Shown here in pieces: positions 13,890 through 17,921 of a DNA stretch of 17,921 bases. The stretch's first letter is position 1; each line of letters starts with the position of its first letter. Under the pieces are notes generated by a model, which searched no databases, was not told the DNA's origin, and was given only the letters and a program-made list of their open reading frames with translations. The position numbers were made by a program, and so were the translations under genes. This DNA is from Thermaerobacter marianensis (GTDB lineage Bacteria; Bacillota; Sulfobacillia; DYIH01): positions 6,103-24,023 of the forward strand of contig DYIH01000003.1 in assembly GCA_020723785.1 (NCBI GenBank). The letters run 5' to 3'.

Positions 13890-14458
13890 ACCGCTCCCTC
13901 CCCGCCGGGCAAGCCCCGCCCGGCACCGTACGCCGCGACGAGCACGTTGAGCAGCGGCGCCCGGCCCGGCGCCGTGCAGGCCAACCCCATCGCTTCCAGC
14001 CCCGCCTGGACGTGGCCGCGCCGCCGCTCGATCAGCCCACCCGCGGTCGCCTCCGCCCACACGACCACGAAGTGGCGGTGGGTCAGTGGCCGCTCCAGAT
14101 GCACCAGGTCGCGCAGGAAGTCGTGCTGTGCCAGGATCAGCAGGCGCAGCTCGTCGTTTTCAGCGACCGACGCCCGTTCCTTCAAGGCGTTCAGATAACC
14201 GTCCAGCCGCACCACCTCGGTCGTGGAGACGATCTGTACCGGGCAGTTCAGGGCGTTCAAAAAGGCCCGATACTGGTCGATGACCGCGTCCTGCTCCTCG
14301 TAGGACAACTGGCCGAAGCCGATGCCCCGGACCTCCATCAACGCCGCCACCTGGCCGGACTTGAGCCGCACCTGGCCGTCCCCGACCTGGGCCACGTCCA
14401 GCCAGTCCTGGGTCGACGATCGGCCTTTGACCCGGGCCGGCACCTGTGCATCGCTCAT
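13886..14458 (-). CDS. TraC-like protein, separate VirB4 N-terminal domain
   Basis: A 190-aa protein with the pattern STQDWLDVAQVGDGQVRLKS, then EQDAVIDQYRAFLNALNCPV, QIVSTTEV and LDGYLNALKE, which matches the N-terminal domain of VirB4/TraC-type ATPases. In several Gram-positive and Patescibacteria-type systems this domain is a separate gene upstream of virB4, as here. It has no P-loop. It starts at ATG 14458, overlapping the PrgI-like stop by ATGA, and ends in an ATGA overlap with virB4, so all three should be made in matched amounts. It probably docks VirB4 to the inner-membrane platform. Confidence 0.82.
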   Translation of the reverse strand: MSDAQVPARVKGRSSTQDWLDVAQVGDGQVRLKSGQVAALMEVRGIGFGQLSYEEQDAVIDQYRAFLNALNCPVQIVSTTEVVRLDGYLNALKERASVAENDELRLLILAQHDFLRDLVHLERPLTHRHFVVVWAEATAGGLIERRRGHVQAGLEAMGLACTAPGRAPLLNVLVAAYGAGRGLPGGEGAV

Positions 14459-14751
14459 ACGTAGACCCGCCTTTTCCGGTTGATGATGTACCGCACCACC
14501 CGCTCGGCCCAGACGCCGAGCCGTTCGCCGGTCGGGTCCAGCGGCCAACGGCCCAGGGCGAGGACCAGCCCGACCGCCAGCACGCCCCCCGCCAGGCCGT
14601 ACCGCAGGCCCGCCGGCCACCCCTCGGGCAATCGGAGGAGCACCCGCTTGGCCACGGCCAGGACAAACGCCACCAGCAGGACCTCCCGCATCGTCAGGCC
14701 GAAGTAGGCCCGGTGGTCCCGTTTCACCGTCGTCGGCAGGGTCGCCCGCAT
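14455..14751 (-). CDS. PrgI/VirB3-like membrane protein
   Basis: A 98-aa protein with a short basic N-terminus, two membrane helices (REVLLVAFVLAVAKRVLL at about 23-40 and GLAGGVLAVGLVLALG at about 52-67) and a basic C-terminal tail (RYIINRKRRVYV). Size, topology and position directly before the TraC-like/VirB4 pair match PrgI/VirB3-family inner-membrane proteins of type IV secretion systems. ATG at 14751 follows GGGGGTGG. The frame extends upstream through the palindrome at 14766-14782 but without a suitable ribosome-binding site. It is probably the first gene of a sub-unit controlled by the hairpin and palindrome just upstream. Confidence 0.75.
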   Translation of the reverse strand: MRATLPTTVKRDHRAYFGLTMREVLLVAFVLAVAKRVLLRLPEGWPAGLRYGLAGGVLAVGLVLALGRWPLDPTGERLGVWAERVVRYIINRKRRVYV

Positions 14752-14765
14752 CACCGCCACCCCCG

Positions 14766-14782
14766 TTATTTCACGGAAATAC
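14766..14782. promoter_or_regulatory. 17-bp palindromic site, copy upstream of the PrgI-like gene
   Basis: TTATTTCACGGAAATAC on the plus strand; the minus strand reads TATTTCCGTGAAATAA. The 6-bp core arms TATTTC and GAAATA pair perfectly around a 3-base centre. It lies between the hairpin at 14786-14807 and the GGGGGTGG ribosome-binding site of the PrgI-like gene. Confidence 0.7.
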
Positions 14783-14785
14783 AAA

Positions 14786-14807
14786 GGGCCGGCCCATGGA
14801 CCGGCCC
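14786..14807 (-). terminator. Hairpin upstream of the PrgI-like gene, terminator or attenuator
   Basis: A perfect 7-bp stem, CCGGCCC pairing with GGGCCGG, encloses a loop with CCATGG. On the minus strand it is followed by TTTGTATTT, a short U-tract that runs into the palindrome. The unit is nearly the same as that at 1991-2014. Because a transfer gene starts only about 35 nt downstream, full termination would silence virB3-virB4, so attenuation is more likely than a simple stop. Confidence 0.6.
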
Positions 14808-14833
14808 CGATGTCCCGATGGGCGCGCTGCCGT

Positions 14834-15067
14834 CTACCGCCGCCCCCGCACCACCTGCTCCCAGTAGGTCACCTGGTGCGCGTAGGTGTCCGGCCACCGC
14901 CGCCGCCAAGCCTCCGGCCAGTCCTCCGGCGGCGTGCCGAGCGCCCGCCGCCACTCGCTCTCCTCGGCCACGGCCGGCGCCGCGCCATACTCCTCCGCCG
15001 GCTCCTCCGGCGGGTCCATCAGCCCCAGCAGGAACCCGACCCGGAAACCCTCCGATGACCCGAGCAT
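14834..15067 (-). CDS. Small acidic protein in the transfer operon, unknown
   Basis: A 77-aa protein starting at ATG 15067, 9 nt after GGGGGAGG; the GTG at 15076 overlaps that site. It has a short hydrophobic N-terminal stretch (VGFLLGLM), then Pro/Glu-rich sequence (DPPEEPAEEYG) and a Trp-rich, charged C-terminus (WRRALGTPPEDWPEAWRRRW). No family is recognised. It lies 17 nt after the VirB6-like stop and before the hairpin at 14786, so it is co-transcribed with channel genes. A role as a channel accessory is inferred only from position. Confidence 0.6.
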   Translation of the reverse strand: MLGSSEGFRVGFLLGLMDPPEEPAEEYGAAPAVAEESEWRRALGTPPEDWPEAWRRRWPDTYAHQVTYWEQVVRGRR

Positions 15068-15084
15068 CGTCCTCACCTCCCCCT

Positions 15085-16680
15085 TCAGCGCCCGCCGCGC
15101 CGCAGCAGATACTGGTGCGTCGCGTTGTGGCGCGCGATCCGCTGCCGCAGCAGGGCTTCCGTCGCCCGCGTGTGCTCCTCCGGCGTCTGGGATCCCAGCT
15201 GATCGCCGCCGGCGTCGCGCAAGGCGTTGATGGCCCGGTTCTTAGCCGCCTCCTGCCCGGCGTACCGCGCGCCGCCGTCCCGGGTCACCGCCAGGTGCTG
15301 ACGCGTCTCCACCAGGTCCTTGGCCACCGCCGCCGCGGCCGCCGCGTGCGGCTCCCGCGCGTATCCCTCGGCCACGGCGAATTTCCGCAGCGTATCGGCC
15401 TGGTCCTGCAGGAACGGCCGCCCGGTGGCATAGTCCACCGTCGCCCGCGCCAGCTCGGCCTCCGCCCCGTACCGGGATTGGGCCGCCACCCCGCGCAGAT
15501 ACTGCCGACCCAGGGCGTGGTACAAGCTCTGCGGCGCCGCCCGCACGCCCCCCAGCCAGGCCGCCGCGCCCTCGAGCCGCTCGGCCGTACCCGCCGACGG
15601 AACGGCTGCCGCGGCGGCCGCCAGCGCCTGGCTGCCGGCTCCCGCCAGGCCGGCCAGCAGCCGACCGCCCAGCGCGGCAGCCCCCGGCCGGCGCTCCTCG
15701 ACGCCCGCCAGTTCGGCCTGGGTCCGCGCCCGCCAGCCGGCGGTGACACTGCCCACCGTCTGGCCGGCCGCCGACGCGCCCCACGCGCCCTGTAATCCCC
15801 TCGCGGCAAGGTAACCCGCCGCCACCTCGCCGCCGAACAGCACCCCGCCGCCGATCCCGTGTCCGAGGAACTGGCGCAAAAGCCGCGGCACCTGGGTCAT
15901 GTAATACAGAGCGACCAGCCCCGTGATGAAGGCCTCGATGGCGCCCAGCGGCGTCATCGCCGGCCCGAACATGAACCGCTGCGCCAGATACCAGAGCATG
16001 ACCTGCAGCGGCTGGTAGAAGATCACTGCCAGGACCTCCACCAGGAGCGCGCCCCACAGACCGGCTCCGATGTCCAGCGTCCACAGCGCCGCACCGAGTG
16101 GCAAGAGCCCCGTGAAGAACACCAGCTCCAGCTTGCGCACGAAGTAACTGCCCACCACCCAGGCCAGGAACATGGCCGCGGCCAGATAGAGGACCGGCTG
16201 GATCAGGGTCCAAGCCAGCGCCCCCGTCCCGGCGACGGCTGCCAGTTTGGTGCCGTTACCCAGAAGCGTCCCCTGCACATCGGGTCCCCGCGCGATGAGA
16301 TCCAGGAAGTAGCTGGTGATGCCGTTGGCGATGTCCAGCGGAATGGCTACGATATCCCGGGCGGCGTATCCGATCGCCACGGCCATGACCGCCCGGGGCA
16401 CGAGCACCGACGGGTGCGTGGCCCGCAGGTCGGACGACGGCGCCAGCATCTGCCGGAAGAACCCGTAGGCCAAGAGGAAGCTCAAGAGCGCCTGCGCCGC
16501 CGTCCGCGTCCCCTGCAAGACCGGCTCCAGCGCCTGGGCCAGATCCGACCCGGGCGCCAGCGACACCTGGGCGAACAGGGTATGCTCCAACAGCGCGCCG
16601 ATCAGCTTGCCGATCCCCTCGACGAGCAGGTTCAGCAGCGTCGCCAGGGCGTTGGCGACCATGTTGCCGAGCACGTCCAA
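15085..16680 (-). CDS. VirB6/TrbL-like polytopic membrane protein
   Basis: A 531-aa protein. The first 290 residues carry about six to seven membrane helices (for example AAQALLSFLLAYGFFRQML, LVPRAVMAVAIGYAARDIV, VLYLAAAMFLAWVVGSYF, FFTGLLPLGAALW, LLVEVLAVIFYQPLQVMLW and ITGLVALYYMTQVPRLL). The C-terminal 240 residues are Ala/Gly-rich and soluble, with a basic end (HNATHQYLLRRGGR). This layout matches VirB6/TrbL channel proteins of Gram-positive type IV systems. The start is TTG 16680, 7 nt after GGGGGTG. It follows the pilin-like gene and precedes the PrgI-like/VirB4 block, the expected order. Confidence 0.8.
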   Translation of the reverse strand: MDVLGNMVANALATLLNLLVEGIGKLIGALLEHTLFAQVSLAPGSDLAQALEPVLQGTRTAAQALLSFLLAYGFFRQMLAPSSDLRATHPSVLVPRAVMAVAIGYAARDIVAIPLDIANGITSYFLDLIARGPDVQGTLLGNGTKLAAVAGTGALAWTLIQPVLYLAAAMFLAWVVGSYFVRKLELVFFTGLLPLGAALWTLDIGAGLWGALLVEVLAVIFYQPLQVMLWYLAQRFMFGPAMTPLGAIEAFITGLVALYYMTQVPRLLRQFLGHGIGGGVLFGGEVAAGYLAARGLQGAWGASAAGQTVGSVTAGWRARTQAELAGVEERRPGAAALGGRLLAGLAGAGSQALAAAAAAVPSAGTAERLEGAAAWLGGVRAAPQSLYHALGRQYLRGVAAQSRYGAEAELARATVDYATGRPFLQDQADTLRKFAVAEGYAREPHAAAAAAVAKDLVETRQHLAVTRDGGARYAGQEAAKNRAINALRDAGGDQLGSQTPEEHTRATEALLRQRIARHNATHQYLLRRGGR

Positions 16681-16713
16681 CGGGCATCACCCCCAGGCCG
16701 CCGCCGCCGGCGG

Positions 16714-17037
16714 TCACTTGAACAGCCCCGTGATGAGGTCGACGAGGTTGGGCGCGATGGCCGTGCCAGCCACCGCCCACAACGAGTTCCGCACCCATTT
16801 GTCCGCCTTGTCCTTGGACTCTCCGGCGGCGGCGAAATGGCCGTACAGGTAACCGCCCGCCGTCGACGCTCCGCCGATCATCGGCCCGTAGTACTGGATC
16901 GTGTCGAGCGCGTTCTGTAGCGCCCCGTCGAGTTTGGCGTTGGTCACCACCGCCGCCAGGGCGATCCCGCCGCTTAGCAGCAGCCAGCCCGCCGACGCCG
17001 CCGCCAAACCGACCAGCTTACACACCCGTGTCCTCAT
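16714..17037 (-). CDS. VirB2-like pilin candidate
   Basis: A 107-aa protein with a clear signal peptide (basic RTRVCK, then a hydrophobic core, cleavage expected after GGIALA near residue 28). The mature part is small, with a moderately hydrophobic segment (GPMIGGASTAGGYLYGHF) and a C-terminal one (LWAVAGTAIAPNLVDLITGLF) separated by a charged loop (AAGESKDKADKW). Size and two-helix plan resemble VirB2/TrbC pilin-type subunits. ATG at 17037 overlaps the transglycosylase stop (ATGA) and has GGAGGGG 8 nt upstream. Similarity is by topology and position, so other small secreted subunits are possible. Confidence 0.65.
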   Translation of the reverse strand: MRTRVCKLVGLAAASAGWLLLSGGIALAAVVTNAKLDGALQNALDTIQYYGPMIGGASTAGGYLYGHFAAAGESKDKADKWVRNSLWAVAGTAIAPNLVDLITGLFK

Positions 17038-17921
17038 GACCGTTTCCCCTCCAACACTTTGATTTCGCCATGCTCGGTCATCACCTTCGACCGCTCCGAC
17101 CCGTCCGGGCCGGTCCAGCGCCACTCGGCCTCCACCTCGATCCGGTGACGGCCGGGCGCCAACCCGGCGGCCACCGCCACCCAGGCCCCGCCCGGCGGCA
17201 ACCCCGCCGCCAGGGGACGCAACTCGTAGCTCGCCTCAACCCGCCGTCCCCCAACGATCACCGTGACCCGGGCCGGCAGACCCCACAGGGCGTCGTCCTC
17301 GCCGTACGGCCCGGAGGCCGTCACCAGCACCGGCGTTGGCTCTGCGGCGGGCGCCTCGATGACCCGAGGCAGCCCGATCACGTTGAAGTTCTTGTAAGCC
17401 GCAAAGTCGGCCGTCACGTTGGCCACGTACGCGATCGTCTCCGCGAATCCCGGCACGCCGCCCGCCCGGTCCACGTTCCCCGGCCCGGCGTTGTACGCCG
17501 CCAGGGCCAGCACCACGTCGTGGTACCGGGCCAACAGGCCGCTCAGGTAGCGCGTCCCCGCTCCGATGTTCACCGGGGGGTCCAGCAGGGACAACTCCAC
17601 CGGATCCGGCACATCCAGCCCGCGCGCCGTGCCGGGCATCAGCTGCATCAGGCCGATGGCCCCGGCCGGACTCACCGCCACCGGGTTACCCCCCGACTCG
17701 CGGGTCATCACCGCCAGGACCAGTGCCGGATCGACCTGCGCCTGGGCTGCCGCCGGTAGGACGTACGGCAGCCAGCTCTGCACCAGCTGCACCTGGGGCA
17801 CGTCCGGGAACCCGGGCGCCGCGCCGCCCGGCTCCCGGCCCGGCAGAAGCCACGGCAGGAACAACACCAGCCCGCCGATCACCGCCAGCAGAGCCAGGCC
17901 GAGCGTCCCCGCCAGCGCCGC
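17034..17921 (-). CDS. Membrane-anchored lytic transglycosylase (VirB1-like), 5'-partial
   Basis: The frame is open to the right edge, so the true start is probably outside; the GTG at 17882 would cut a membrane helix (ALAGTLGLALLAVIGGLVLF) in half. The SLT domain has the catalytic glutamate in MTRESGGNP, then AGAIGLMQLMPGTA and ALAAYNAGPGNVDRAGG, the standard motifs of Slt/VirB1-type enzymes, which cleave the glycan backbone of peptidoglycan. The C-terminal 110 residues form a beta-rich domain (VTVIVGGRRVEASYELRPL, GRHRIEVEAEWRWTG) that could bind wall or partner proteins. It likely opens the wall for the transfer channel and is coupled to the pilin-like gene by an ATGA overlap. Confidence 0.9.
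   Translation of the reverse strand, partial: AALAGTLGLALLAVIGGLVLFLPWLLPGREPGGAAPGFPDVPQVQLVQSWLPYVLPAAAQAQVDPALVLAVMTRESGGNPVAVSPAGAIGLMQLMPGTARGLDVPDPVELSLLDPPVNIGAGTRYLSGLLARYHDVVLALAAYNAGPGNVDRAGGVPGFAETIAYVANVTADFAAYKNFNVIGLPRVIEAPAAEPTPVLVTASGPYGEDDALWGLPARVTVIVGGRRVEASYELRPLAAGLPPGGAWVAVAAGLAPGRHRIEVEAEWRWTGPDGSERSKVMTEHGEIKVLEGKRS

Overview
The window is GC-rich and every convincing gene lies on the minus strand, so transcription runs from position 17921 down to 1. It reads as the backbone of a conjugative plasmid or integrative element from a high-GC Gram-positive host. The host inference rests on a SpoVG gene, a PrgI/TraC-like/VirB4 order typical of single-membrane type IV secretion, purine-rich Shine-Dalgarno sequences, and frequent GTG/TTG starts. 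A Bacillota lineage such as the Thermaerobacter/Symbiobacterium/Moorella type fits, but the species is inferred, not shown. No tRNA, rRNA, insertion sequence or CRISPR array was found.

Transfer region (17921-8093). In transcription order: a membrane-anchored lytic transglycosylase (5' end outside the window), a VirB2-like pilin candidate, a VirB6/TrbL-like polytopic membrane protein, a 77-aa unknown, a PrgI/VirB3-like protein, a separate TraC-like domain, the VirB4 ATPase, an HD-domain protein, the VirD4 coupling ATPase and a 109-aa unknown. Several joints are 4-nt ATGA overlaps (17037/17034, 14458/14455, 13889/13886), so much of this is one translationally coupled operon for a mating channel.

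Replication/transfer-initiation region (8092-5538). A replication-relaxation family protein (7883-6897) is followed by about 1.36 kb without a convincing gene. This gap is highly structured: a cluster of five TTCCG-type half-sites (6795-6885), a 192-bp nested inverted repeat with G-quadruplex-prone arms (6580-6771), a T-rich 26-bp tandem repeat (6515-6566), a motif-hairpin-motif unit (6040-6105) and GC hairpins with G-runs (5811-5982). It is the best candidate for oriV and/or oriT.

Maintenance and pilus-like region (5537-1). In order: spoVG, a 72-aa zinc-ribbon protein, parA, a ParB-like protein with two Cys4 modules, a heptad-repeat coiled-coil protein, a CpaE/TadZ-like protein and the start of cpaB (runs off the left edge). 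Partition is thus linked to a Tad/Flp-type pilus cluster.

The most interesting system-level signal is a 17-bp near-palindrome, TTATTTYCGTGAAATAA or its complement. It recurs at 1970, 6089, 8438, 11348 and 14766, with a degenerate copy at 6040. Four copies sit directly upstream of the ribosome-binding site of a gene (cpaE, the 109-aa gene, virD4, prgI-like). It resembles the bacterial parS core, and a ParB-family gene is in the same window. This suggests a KorB-like arrangement in which one ParB-type protein marks or regulates many operons of the element; binding has not been demonstrated. Two copies (1970 and 14766) share a near-identical composite of minus-strand GC hairpin, short T-run, palindrome and Shine-Dalgarno sequence.
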